NCBI RefSeq assembly: GCF_000626635.1
Contig: NZ_CP007451.1
Coordinates: 2,985,501-3,049,500, forward strand
Direction of reading: 5' to 3'
Length of the DNA: 64,000 nt
Source of the DNA: Draconibacterium orientale
GTDB lineage: Bacteria; Bacteroidota; Bacteroidia; Bacteroidales; Prolixibacteraceae
How positions within the stretch are numbered: position 1 is the first letter of the stretch; each line of letters begins with the position of its first letter. The translations under genes and the position numbers were made by a program. Shown here in pieces: positions 1 to 8,185 of the stretch. The notes beneath the pieces are model-generated. The model had not been told where the DNA came from, ran no database searches, and worked only from the letters and a program-made list of their open reading frames with translations.

Positions 1-921
1 AAGATTATCGGTTACCGAAAAGCCCTTACCCTCGACAAACAGCCCGAAAGTATGGTAGTTGTTGGATCGGGTGCTATTGGTAGCGAGTTTGCCTATTTTT
101 ACCATACCATCGGAACCAAAGTAACGCTGGTTGAATTTATGCCTACATTGGTGCCGAATGAAGATGAGGAAGTTGCCAAACAGCTGGAACGCAATTTCAA
201 AAAATCGAAAATGAAGGTAATGACCGCTTCGTCGGTTGAAAGCGTGGATACTTCGGGCGATAAGTGCAAAGTAACCATTAAAACCAAAAAAGGCGAAGAA
301 GTGGTTGAGGCCGACATTGTTCTTTCGGCAGTGGGTATTGCTCCGAATACCGAAAATATTGGTTTGGAAGAGCTGGGTGTTGAAACCGACAATGGTCGTG
401 TTAAAGTTGATGAATACTACAAAACCAACGTTGACGGTATTTATGCTATTGGCGATATTGTTGCCGGACCCGCATTGGCTCACGTAGCATCGGCCGAAGG
501 TATTACCTGTGTTGAAAAAATTGCCGGACTGAATCCGGAACCGATCGATTACGGAAATATTCCGGGATGTACGTACACCAGCCCTGAGGTTTCGTCGGTT
601 GGATTAACCGAGGCCAAAGCCAAAGAAGCCGGTTACGAAATTAAAGTAGGAAAATTCCCCTACTCGGCCAGTGGAAAAGCAAGTGCTGCCGGACAAAAAG
701 ATGGTTTTGTTAAATTGATTTTCGATGCGAAGTACGGCGAGTTGCTTGGCGCGCATATGATTGGAGGTAACGTTACCGAAATGATTGCCGAAATGGTAGT
801 GGCCAAGAAACTGGAAATTACCGGACACGAATTGATTAAGACCATTCATCCGCACCCAACAATGAGTGAAGCTGTAATGGAAGCCGCAGCTGCTGCTTAC
901 GACGAGGTGATACATATTTAA
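1..921 (+). CDS. lpdA: Dihydrolipoyl dehydrogenase, 3' part (5' end outside window)
   Basis: Partial gene: the reading frame is open from base 1, so the N-terminal FAD-binding part lies upstream. E3 flavoprotein that reoxidises the lipoyl groups of 2-oxoacid dehydrogenase or glycine cleavage complexes using NAD+. Visible are the NAD-binding Rossmann motif (VVVGSGAIGSEFAYF), the second FAD contact (YAIGDIVAGPALAHVASAEG) and the C-terminal dimerisation domain ending in the His-Pro-His-Pro-Thr-x-x-Glu catalytic dyad region (IHPHPTMSEAV). The redox-active cysteine pair would be upstream and cannot be seen. An intrinsic terminator follows about 25 bases after the stop, so this is the end of its transcript. 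Confidence 0.95.
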   Translation, partial: KIIGYRKALTLDKQPESMVVVGSGAIGSEFAYFYHTIGTKVTLVEFMPTLVPNEDEEVAKQLERNFKKSKMKVMTASSVESVDTSGDKCKVTIKTKKGEEVVEADIVLSAVGIAPNTENIGLEELGVETDNGRVKVDEYYKTNVDGIYAIGDIVAGPALAHVASAEGITCVEKIAGLNPEPIDYGNIPGCTYTSPEVSSVGLTEAKAKEAGYEIKVGKFPYSASGKASAAGQKDGFVKLIFDAKYGELLGAHMIGGNVTEMIAEMVVAKKLEITGHELIKTIHPHPTMSEAVMEAAAAAYDEVIHI

Positions 922-946
922 AAAAGAGAATATCACATAAACAAAA

Positions 947-979
947 GAGCCCGGGGTTTTAACTTCGGGTTTTTTTTTG
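947..979 (+). terminator. Intrinsic terminator of lpdA
   Basis: A 6-bp stem (AGCCCG pairing with CGGGTT, one G-U pair) with a 12-base loop is followed by a run of T. Confidence 0.75.
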
Positions 980-1048
980 TAATTAATTCGAACAAGTGAC
1001 GAAATTGTTCTGAAAAATCATAAAAAGCTGAAAATCAATCAGGAAGTT

Positions 1049-1077
1049 TTTGTATTTAAGAATAAGTTTTAAATTTG
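1049..1077 (+). promoter_or_regulatory. Predicted promoter of the FadL-like gene
   Basis: TTTG at 1049-1052, a 17-bp spacer, and TAAATTTG at 1070-1077 match the Bacteroidota primary-sigma consensus (TTG, then TAnnTTTG). The 5' leader to the gene would be about 160 bases and holds short ORFs. Confidence 0.6.
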
Positions 1078-1241
1078 CCGCTCAGGCATCAACTACAGTA
1101 CCCGTAAATTTTTCGGAATACTATTGTTAAACAAAGGGAAAAATTCTCTAATAAAAACTGATATAAATGGAACGATCATGGCCAAATTAGCCATAAAAGC
1201 ATCTGATAAATCCATGGGAGTTACATCTTATACCATTGAAA

Positions 1242-2900
1242 ATGAATAATTATAATAAGATGAAAAAACTGACATTGATGGTGGCATTTTCTATGCTGCT
1301 TCAACTTGCTTTTGCCGGAGGTTTATTAACTAACTACAACCAAAGTGCACAATACATTCGTATGTTGTCGAGAAATGCAGCGTTAGAAATTGATGCTGTT
1401 TTCTACAACCCCGCAGGACTGGTAAAAATGGAAGATGGCTGGCATTTTGCTTTCTACAGCCAAACTATTTTTCAAACGCGCGATATCGATACTCAGTTTC
1501 CAACATTAAATTCAGGACATTACGAAGGAGAGACCACAATTCCTGTTTTCCCTGATGTGTATGCCGTTTATAAAAAGAATAACTGGGCCTTTTCGTTAGG
1601 AATTGGTCCGGTAGGAGGTGGTGGAACTGCCGAGTTTCCGGCAGGTATTCCAACGCTTGAGGTTCCGTTTTCGCTTATTCCCGGTCAATTGGCTCCGTTG
1701 GGACAAATCGATCCGGCATTGGCAGTAAATAGTTACGATCTTGAAATGGCTTTGGAAGCTTCTTCAACATTTTGGGGAATTCAGTTGGGAGCATCCTATG
1801 CCGTTAACGATAAATTCTCATTCTATGGCGGAATGCGTTTAGTGCCGTCAACCAATACATACGAAGGTGTAATTCGTAATATTCAGCTAAATGGAGTGGA
1901 TGCCGCAACCTGGTTAAACGGAGCATCTTCACAAGTAGCCACTATGGCAGGAAACTTAAACGCTTTAGCCGGTGTACCTGATGTGTTGGCGCCAATTCTT
2001 CCTACAGCCGGCGAATATACGTTGGACCAGTTGGTGGGCGCCGGGCAAATGGATCCAGTACAGCAGGGACAAATTGAGGCAGGTTTGCAATTGATGGGAC
2101 TTTCATCGGAGCAGATCGATGCTATGAACCTGAATCAAATCAATGGTGCGTATGTACAGGCAGCTCCGGGTTTTGCGTCAACCGCCCAAACATTAAGCGG
2201 TACTGCGCAAACACTTACCGGAACAGCTACACAAATGGGTGATAAGGAAGTAAAAACCAAACAAAAAGGAATGGGTTTTACCCCGATTATTGGTTTTAAC
2301 ATTACGCCAAACGATGACTGGACTTTTGCCGTAAAATACGAGTTTAAAACCAAGTTGACTTTGGAAAATGAAACTGATGTTGACGATATGGGGTTATTCC
2401 CTGATGGAGCTGAATCATCGAATGATATTCCTGCAATTTTGGCTGCGGGTGTAGGTTATCGTGGTTTGGATTGGCTGGAAGCACAACTTTCATTCAATAT
2501 GTATTTTGATAGAGGTGTTCATTTCGGTAACAATATTCGTTACTCAACTCTTGGCGCGCAGGTGCACCGCGATATTGAAAGTAACTACACCGAGATAGCT
2601 CTTGGTCTCCAGTTTAATGTAAGCAATAATTTTGCGTTCAGTGTGGGGGGAATGCGTTCGAAAAATGGCGTAACACCCGAGTACCAAAGCGATTTTAGTT
2701 TTAGTAATTCATCGTACACGCTGGCCGGTGGAATTATGTGGAAAATTACCGACAAACTGACTTTTGATGCCGGAGTACTTAATACCTTTTATCAGGATGA
2801 TACCGTAGCTTTTTCGCACGCTGGTGTTGGAACGTACAACGAAACCTACGGAAAAACAACGACAAGTATTGCAGCCGGTATTTCATACAGCATTTTTTAA
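1242..2900 (+). CDS. OmpP1/FadL-family outer membrane transporter
   Basis: Outer membrane beta-barrel of the FadL/OmpP1/TodX family, which passes long-chain fatty acids or other hydrophobic molecules across the outer membrane. The N-terminus is a signal peptide (MKKLTLMVAF then a hydrophobic stretch, cleavage after AFA). The mature protein begins with the family-typical hatch region and the motif NAALEIDAVFYNPAGL. The rest is alternating amphipathic strands, with a last strand ending in Ser-Ile-Phe, a barrel C-terminus. About 552 aa is longer than E. coli FadL, owing to an Ala/Gly-rich insert at about residues 220-340. Start chosen at ATG 1242; ATG 1260 gives a cleaner signal peptide and TTG 1236 is also possible. 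It stands alone, between its own promoter and terminator. The substrate cannot be read from sequence. Confidence 0.85.
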   Translation: MNNYNKMKKLTLMVAFSMLLQLAFAGGLLTNYNQSAQYIRMLSRNAALEIDAVFYNPAGLVKMEDGWHFAFYSQTIFQTRDIDTQFPTLNSGHYEGETTIPVFPDVYAVYKKNNWAFSLGIGPVGGGGTAEFPAGIPTLEVPFSLIPGQLAPLGQIDPALAVNSYDLEMALEASSTFWGIQLGASYAVNDKFSFYGGMRLVPSTNTYEGVIRNIQLNGVDAATWLNGASSQVATMAGNLNALAGVPDVLAPILPTAGEYTLDQLVGAGQMDPVQQGQIEAGLQLMGLSSEQIDAMNLNQINGAYVQAAPGFASTAQTLSGTAQTLTGTATQMGDKEVKTKQKGMGFTPIIGFNITPNDDWTFAVKYEFKTKLTLENETDVDDMGLFPDGAESSNDIPAILAAGVGYRGLDWLEAQLSFNMYFDRGVHFGNNIRYSTLGAQVHRDIESNYTEIALGLQFNVSNNFAFSVGGMRSKNGVTPEYQSDFSFSNSSYTLAGGIMWKITDKLTFDAGVLNTFYQDDTVAFSHAGVGTYNETYGKTTTSIAAGISYSIF

Positions 2901-2920
2901 ACCAATAGCAATATAACGCA

Positions 2921-2953
2921 AAAGCGGGGGACACTTTTTGTTCCCCGTTTTTT
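2921..2953 (+). terminator. Intrinsic terminator of the FadL-like gene
   Basis: GCGGGG pairs with CCCCGT around a loop with several T, followed by TTTTTT, starting 20 bases after the stop codon. Confidence 0.75.
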
Positions 2954-3000
2954 ATGCTATCCCTCATACACAAATACAAATTTTGAAAAACAAGGAAGAT

Positions 3001-3095
3001 GATCAATATTCAATAACGAATATCCAATGTAGAATAACGTAAAATGCATCAATTCGAAGCTGACTTGGATATTGATCTATTCTAAATTGGATATT
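3001..3095. repeat. Interleaved inverted repeats in the intergenic region
   Basis: AATATCCAATGTAGAATA (3019-3036) is repeated inverted at 3078-3095 with 17 of 18 matches. A second pair, GATCAATAT (3001-3009) and its inverse (3069-3077), crosses the first. No gene is apparent in 2901-3278 apart from the preceding terminator; the short ORFs here look like chance. Confidence 0.5.
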
Positions 3096-3278
3096 TTGCA
3101 TTTTGAATAGTGATAAGTGAAAGGTGTAATATGGAGGGAAAAGATGTGTATAAAGGGACGTTTTTGTTGGGCAGATTAGCAGGGAAAGTGGTATAATCCG
3201 AGTCACAAAAAAAATAAAGGGCCGGTCTACTAACCAACCCTTCGGAGAACTAACTAAGCAGCAAAATTAGTGGAATAC

Positions 3279-3932
3279 CTAATCTAGCTGAAAAATTTTG
3301 TTGTACACTTCGTCGCCGATAAGTTTGGCGGTAAGTACAAATTCGGTTTTTCCTTCGGCTTTTAAATCCGACAAATCGAAACGGAACTCGCGGGTAAACC
3401 AGGCTTCGCACAAATCGCCATTGGCATTGTGCCTGATCTCAAAAGCAGGAACCGTTGAGCTGCTGGCCGTCGTCGGATGCATGCGCGCCAAATCGATGGT
3501 GTGATCCTGGCAACCTCCGCTGTACGATAGTTTAAAATACAGGCAGTCGCCGTCCATGTAGGCTTCGTGCAAATGAACGGGGTCACTAGCCAAACTGTCG
3601 TAATTGTCGAAAAAAAGATCAACATACGGCGAGCACGATAATTCTTCGGCATAGGTTACTTCGCAAGGCACGCCCTGATCGCAGCTTATGTAAACATTGT
3701 TCAGCTCGGTGTAAGTAATTAGCACACGCTGTCCCTGCGAAAACGTAAAATCATCGGGGTAGTACAAAGGCTGAACCTTGTTGCCGTTATCCAGCTCAAT
3801 AATGAAACCACAGTCGCCCGTGCCGGCATAATCCATTACGGTACCTTTTGCGTCGAACGATATCAGTTCATCGTCTTGGCAACTGGTAAATACAATAAGA
3901 AATACAGAAAGTATTGCGACTAATTGTTTCAT
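3279..3932 (-). CDS. Uncharacterised lipoprotein
   Basis: 217 aa with a lipoprotein signal peptide: a hydrophobic stretch ends in FTSC, so lipidation at Cys18 is expected, followed by acidic residues. The mature part starts with a small beta-rich segment (FDAKGTVMDYAGTGDCGFII) of the kind seen in many Bacteroidota lipoproteins of the NigD-like type. It continues with a Cys-containing C-terminal half that probably forms a beta sandwich. I do not recognise a function. It lies 50 bases downstream of the serpin gene on the same strand with no promoter or terminator visible between them, so the two are probably co-transcribed as a pair of surface or periplasmic lipoproteins. Confidence 0.7.
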   Translation of the reverse strand: MKQLVAILSVFLIVFTSCQDDELISFDAKGTVMDYAGTGDCGFIIELDNGNKVQPLYYPDDFTFSQGQRVLITYTELNNVYISCDQGVPCEVTYAEELSCSPYVDLFFDNYDSLASDPVHLHEAYMDGDCLYFKLSYSGGCQDHTIDLARMHPTTASSSTVPAFEIRHNANGDLCEAWFTREFRFDLSDLKAEGKTEFVLTAKLIGDEVYNKIFQLD

Positions 3933-3982
3933 GGCTTTTTATAATTTTATGTACAACGCCGGTAATTTGCGTTTATTTCGCT

Positions 3983-5215
3983 CTATTCCTCGCTTTCAGG
4001 ATTTTTAACAGTTCCCATAAAAAGTATTGCATCCGTGTCTTTTTCGGTAATGGCATATAAAAACGGACGATTTACATTAAACTGCATATTCTGTGGTCCT
4101 ACACTCGTATATCCAATGGCAACAACAGTTACAGCAGCAGCTTCAGTTCCTTTTTCATTTACTTCAATAAAGGTTTTATGTTTTACGTAATCAATTTTCA
4201 GGCCACCACCCTTGTTAATTCCTGTAAAATCGGCACCATCACCAAACGCAACTCCCATTCCCATATCGGCGAGTACTTCGTTTAACGTTATTTCGTATTT
4301 GTATTTAAGGCGTGGCAATTTTAAGTCGATGTTTACCGTGTCGGTAAAACTTTCCATCCAGCTTTTCCAAGTGTCAACACTGAGTTCATCAACAATATCT
4401 TCAAGCGAATTTTCTTCTTGTGGAAGGAAAACAAACATGTTGTAGTTGCCGGCACCATAAGCCAGTTTTACCGCCCTGAATACATTGTTTGAATAGTAAG
4501 GCAGCGATTCGGTTTTTTGCATGGTAGGTACTTGTGCCGTCGAGCCGTTTTCCAGGTAAAAAGGTAAGTCTTCGGTGTAGTCCTCGTCAAATTCCGATTG
4601 CCATATTCCTTTAAAGTAAATGGCATTCAGTAAAAACATTACATGATCACCGCTAATGTTATCCAGTATTTTATCGATTTTATCGTGCGTTTTATCGGCC
4701 ACCCAATCATTAATGATATTTACAGCTTGTGGAGAACTAAAATTCAGCGCCTCAACTTCTGCATCGTAATAATTTTGGTTAGTGGAAACAAAATCCTGCT
4801 CAACCGGAAAACCTTCGCGGTAATAAATGGCATTGGCAATTTCGAGTATAACTTTCGGGTCGAGCGATTTTAATGCTGCCACAAGCGATGCATACGATTC
4901 GTTAATTTCGTCGGGCGAAAGGCCATACACTTTCAGCGTTTCTTCCATGGCTTTTTGGGTTTCGCCGTTGGCTCCGTTGTAGGTCATGGCCAGTGCCAGG
5001 CTTACACTCAGTGGCGATACCATAATGTTATCAGCCGCTTCTTCACCGGCATAAATTTTTTGGAAAAGTTCCAACCCAAATTCATTCTCAGCTTCAATTA
5101 ACTCCGTCGATTTCTCATCGAGGGTAATTGTTTTTGGAAGTGTAATATCATCCTGGTTACACGAAACGGCAAACAGCAGAAATAATACTAACAGGATAGA
5201 CAATGAAGATTTCAT
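3983..5215 (-). CDS. Serpin-family protease inhibitor, lipoprotein
   Basis: Serpin fold protein of 410 aa, a suicide inhibitor of serine or cysteine proteases. The N-terminus is a lipoprotein signal (hydrophobic stretch ending AVSC), so the protein should be membrane-anchored outside the cytoplasm. Family marks: NAIYFKGIWQSEF, the reactive-loop hinge EKGTEAAAVT and the C-terminal signature region NVNRPFLYAI...ILFMGTVKNP. Counting 17 residues from the hinge Glu gives Thr-Ser (in GYTSVG) as the P1-P1' bond. The hinge has small residues at P12-P9, as in inhibitory serpins. The start is set at ATG 5215, not further upstream, because the signal peptide begins there and a promoter sits just before it. 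It is transcribed ahead of the lipoprotein gene at 3279-3932. Confidence 0.93.
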   Translation of the reverse strand: MKSSLSILLVLFLLFAVSCNQDDITLPKTITLDEKSTELIEAENEFGLELFQKIYAGEEAADNIMVSPLSVSLALAMTYNGANGETQKAMEETLKVYGLSPDEINESYASLVAALKSLDPKVILEIANAIYYREGFPVEQDFVSTNQNYYDAEVEALNFSSPQAVNIINDWVADKTHDKIDKILDNISGDHVMFLLNAIYFKGIWQSEFDEDYTEDLPFYLENGSTAQVPTMQKTESLPYYSNNVFRAVKLAYGAGNYNMFVFLPQEENSLEDIVDELSVDTWKSWMESFTDTVNIDLKLPRLKYKYEITLNEVLADMGMGVAFGDGADFTGINKGGGLKIDYVKHKTFIEVNEKGTEAAAVTVVAIGYTSVGPQNMQFNVNRPFLYAITEKDTDAILFMGTVKNPESEE

Positions 5216-5229
5216 AACAAAGGTTTTAA

Positions 5230-5261
5230 CAAATTTACAACCGATAGATGCATTTAGGCAA
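5230..5261 (-). promoter_or_regulatory. Predicted promoter of the serpin gene
   Basis: On the minus strand TTG (5261-5259), a 21-bp spacer and TAAATTTG (5237-5230) match the Bacteroidota consensus. The start codon at 5215 would be only about 10 bases from the transcription start, which supports this start over the longer ORF. Confidence 0.6.
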
Positions 5262-5651
5262 GTTAAGGTTGCGTAACAAATGTTAAATACCGTTTTTATC
5301 AATGGATTTTAAGGACAGACGAGAAGTGATGGTTTGATTGTTTTGAAAACTTTTGTCTTCAAGTTGACGGGCTCTTTCTTTTCCAGTCGATGAAAAGAAA
5401 GCAAAAATCTTGTCAAAAAATAACCTTAGCTTCTTGTCGTCAGTCGTAACTTTTTAGAATATTCTTTCAGCGAAAGGAAAAGTATTTCCTGTAATGAAGA
5501 ACTTGGTAAATTTTGCTGAGTGCGCGAAAGAATTTCAAACCAACGCAACCTTTTCAACAAACCACACATCTAACCAGTGATTTTAGCTTGAGAGAACTGA
5601 CTGTTAAAGCAGATGCCAAAAAGAAAGATGAAACCAATTCGTTTTTATCTG
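5262..5651. other. Intergenic region between serpin and sigma factor genes
   Basis: Divergent spacer. I see no gene, RNA or convincing repeat. A short ORF starting at 5613 runs into the sigma gene in another frame and looks like a shadow. Confidence 0.4.
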
Positions 5652-5659
5652 TACTTTTG
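5652..5659 (+). promoter_or_regulatory. Possible -7 element of the sigma factor gene
   Basis: TACTTTTG fits TAnnTTTG. No TTG is present at the usual distance upstream. Its position would give a transcript with almost no leader. Confidence 0.35.
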
Positions 5660-5667
5660 GGTGTTAT

Positions 5668-6255
5668 TTGCCAAAAAATTTGGAAGACCTGAAAAAAATA
5701 ATAAGCGGTTGTGCTTCGGGGAAAAAACGTGCACAGGAGCAATTATACCAACTTTTTGCGCCAAAAATGTTTGGGGTTTGTTTGCGCTATGCCAAAGATA
5801 GTACCGAAGCCGAAGATAACCTGCAGGAAGGGTTTATAAAGGTATTTCAGAATATTGGCAGCTTTAGGCACGAAGGTTCTTTTGAAGGGTGGATAAGGAG
5901 AATAATGGTAAATGTATCGTTGGAGAAATTCAGGAAACAGCATGTTCTGCATCCGGTGGAGGATGTAAGTATTTACGAGGGGCAAAATGTGTCGGACGAT
6001 ATTCTGGCCGGAATTTCAGCAAAAGAATTAATTGCAGAAATACAGCAGCTGCCGCCTCGTTACCGCATGGTTTTTAACCTTTTTGTAATTGAAGGAATGA
6101 ACCACCAGGAAATTAGTGAAGAGATGAAAATTACTGTGGGCACATCAAAATCGAACCTGGCACGCGCCAGAGAAATTTTGAAACGCCGGGTAAAAGAACT
6201 TTATGGAGATATTGAGAAAACAAGTAATTACACAGCCGGATGGGTAAAAAACTAA
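5668..6255 (+). CDS. RNA polymerase sigma factor, ECF (sigma-70) family
   Basis: 195 aa. Region 2 is clear (CLRYAKDSTEAEDNLQEGF, then FEGWIRRIMVN) and region 4 carries the helix-turn-helix (LPPRYRMVFNLFVIEGMNHQ and KITVGTSKSNLARAREIL). It should direct RNA polymerase to a small set of promoters under control of the anti-sigma-like protein encoded next. There is no ATG in frame before the sigma domain, so the start must be TTG at 5668 or TTG at 5680; the second matches the usual N-terminus of relatives (LEDLKKIISGC). The gene overlaps the downstream gene by 16 bases, implying coupled translation. Confidence 0.9.
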   Translation: MPKNLEDLKKIISGCASGKKRAQEQLYQLFAPKMFGVCLRYAKDSTEAEDNLQEGFIKVFQNIGSFRHEGSFEGWIRRIMVNVSLEKFRKQHVLHPVEDVSIYEGQNVSDDILAGISAKELIAEIQQLPPRYRMVFNLFVIEGMNHQEISEEMKITVGTSKSNLARAREILKRRVKELYGDIEKTSNYTAGWVKN

Positions 6256-7667
6256 ATATTGACGATTCGATCCGCGAAAAACTTGATGGTTTTTCGGCTG
6301 CGCCACCGTTGCATGTTTGGGATGGTATTCAATCGCAACTCGACGGGCAGCGGAAAAAGCGCCGCATGGCTTATGTTGGCTGGATATCGGCTGCGGCAGT
6401 AGTTCTGTTGGCGTTTATTGCCGGCTGGTACTTTAGCGGAAAGTCCGTTGTTGAAGAACCGGTGATGGTTCAACAGCAAACTACACCTGAAAGCAATCAG
6501 GAACCTGCCGTTTCGCCACAAGATAAAAACATTGAAATAGCTGTTGACCAATTGGCCGGTACACAGGAAATAAATAGTAACGAAGAAAATAACTACGAAA
6601 CAATAGCTGATAATAAAATACTGGCAGAAGTTGAACTTCCAGCTCAGCAAAACAAGTCTGAATCCCGTCAGGTGATTGCAGCGCGCCCGGAGGAAAACTA
6701 CAGCTTTTTACATCGAATTGAGGCCATATTTACAACAAATCAATCCAATGTTTCATTAGCGAAAAAGAGAAATGAAACTAAAATTCAGGAAAGTTTTACC
6801 GCCGATAAAATGCTTATTGCCGCCAACCTGCAAAATTTAAACGAACAAAAACAGCAGGAGCACGGATGGATTGTTGGAGCTCAGATTTCGCCCGGATATT
6901 CTTCGCACTCGGCCAGCCACAACGAATCGTATGCCCGAAACATGACTTACGAAAGCGATAATGGCGGGAGCAATATTGGCGGAGGAATTTCGGTGCAGTA
7001 CAAAACCGGTAAACGCCTGCGCGTTGAGAGTGGTATTTATTATGCAAAAGATGGGCAAAAAGCTGATAACTCATTTAACCTGTTTGCATCTCGCAACGAT
7101 ATGCTTTATGAGGCAGCTCCTAATGCATCGTACGATGCATCGACTCCCGGCTTTTCAAATGTAGTTCAAACCGGAAGTGGAGGAAGTGGAATTTCGATGA
7201 ATAGCACAGCCGGTGTTATTGAAATGGAATCTACACCTCGTGGTGCAAATATTGCCGCTAAACTTGAAAGCTCGAAAGACGCAACAGCAGATGTATTGTA
7301 CGCCGATGGGGAGTTCTCGCAGGTATTCGAGTTTGTAGAAGTGCCGCTGTATATCCGTTATAGCGTGCTCGACAAGAAAGTGGGCATAGAGCTGCTTGGT
7401 GGAATTAATGCCGGTTTTGTAATTGGAAACAATGCCTACCTTGATAATAATTATGGTGTACAAAACATTGGAAGTACCGCCGATATTTCAACGCTTAATT
7501 TCTCGGGAACACTAGGCATAGGGCTAAATTACGCATTGGGTAAACACTTCGCTGTTGCTTTGGAGCCTCGCCTGAATTACTACCTTAATTCGATAAATTC
7601 GAACCCCGATGTTGATTATCGTCCGTACCGGATAGGTATTTACACCGGAGTTTATTACGAGTTTTAG
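6240..7667 (+). CDS. Anti-sigma-like protein with outer membrane beta-barrel domain
   Basis: 475 aa. Residues 1-42 form a basic, cytoplasmic-looking segment (REKLDGFSAAPPLHVWDGI) shared by partners of Bacteroidota ECF sigma factors. Residues about 45-65 are one transmembrane helix. Residues 70-200 are low-complexity and Gln/Glu-rich. The C-terminal part (about 210-475) is a series of amphipathic beta strands like the PorT/OmpA-like barrel domain, ending in Tyr-Glu-Phe. It overlaps the sigma gene by 16 bases, so it probably binds and restrains that factor. One helix plus one barrel implies either a protein spanning both membranes or a barrel-like periplasmic domain; sequence alone does not decide. 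Confidence 0.75.
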   Translation: MGKKLNIDDSIREKLDGFSAAPPLHVWDGIQSQLDGQRKKRRMAYVGWISAAAVVLLAFIAGWYFSGKSVVEEPVMVQQQTTPESNQEPAVSPQDKNIEIAVDQLAGTQEINSNEENNYETIADNKILAEVELPAQQNKSESRQVIAARPEENYSFLHRIEAIFTTNQSNVSLAKKRNETKIQESFTADKMLIAANLQNLNEQKQQEHGWIVGAQISPGYSSHSASHNESYARNMTYESDNGGSNIGGGISVQYKTGKRLRVESGIYYAKDGQKADNSFNLFASRNDMLYEAAPNASYDASTPGFSNVVQTGSGGSGISMNSTAGVIEMESTPRGANIAAKLESSKDATADVLYADGEFSQVFEFVEVPLYIRYSVLDKKVGIELLGGINAGFVIGNNAYLDNNYGVQNIGSTADISTLNFSGTLGIGLNYALGKHFAVALEPRLNYYLNSINSNPDVDYRPYRIGIYTGVYYEF

Positions 7668-8081
7668 TATCCGAATATTTTTTCATAAAGGTGATATGCC
7701 ACAACGGAATGTTAGCGCATAAAAGCATTATGCCCCTTAACGCTGAAACCGAAAATTCAGGTTTAATGTGATCGATGTTTTTATGAAGATCGTAAATTTC
7801 TACTTGCAGTTTTGTCCGCTTCTTTTTTGGGCATAATTGTGCAAAAACCGAAAAAACGTAAAAGAGAAGAGCGGAGCGTAGCTTCGTGATCGTAAAATAA
7901 TCATTTCGCCGGCGTTTAGAAGACAATCTCTCGGTGATAACTGATTCAGGTCGGATACTGTCCAATTCTCAATTTTTCTCAATATGATGATTGTCAGGTG
8001 TTAATTTCAACGAAATGTGAAATTTTGCGTAGTTAACAGTTAATTAAGATTGTTGCTGAATGACAAGAAGATATCTTTTAT
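7668..8081. other. Intergenic region upstream of pta
   Basis: No gene is supported. ORFs of up to 126 codons on the minus strand here have no recognisable domain and overlap the end of the barrel gene, so I treat them as chance. No clear terminator follows the barrel gene. Confidence 0.4.
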
Positions 8082-8089
8082 ACTTTTGC
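8082..8089 (+). promoter_or_regulatory. -7 element of the pta-ackA promoter
   Basis: TACTTTTG fits TAnnTTTG. The nearest TTG upstream (8054-8056) is 25 bp away, longer than usual, so only the -7 box is well supported. The leader would be about 95 bases. Confidence 0.45.
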
Positions 8090-8185
8090 CAACTATTCAA
8101 CGCAACCTAAACGATTCATCAAATAACCCAATGGTGTTCGTTACACAAGGAAATAATTAATATAGAGAGTTTTTAAAATTTTCGA

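Noticed and set aside
2779-3206. Minus-strand ORFs across the FadL terminator and the inverted repeats
   Set aside because: They translate structural repeats and the end of the FadL gene; no domain or start context.
5613-5801. ORF starting with ATG just upstream of the sigma factor, in a different frame
   Set aside because: Its sequence beyond 5680 is the sigma gene read out of frame; no homology and poor composition.
7585-7982. Minus-strand ORFs of 126 and 60 codons upstream of pta
   Set aside because: No domain, overlap with the 3' end of the barrel gene, and no promoter or ribosome binding context.
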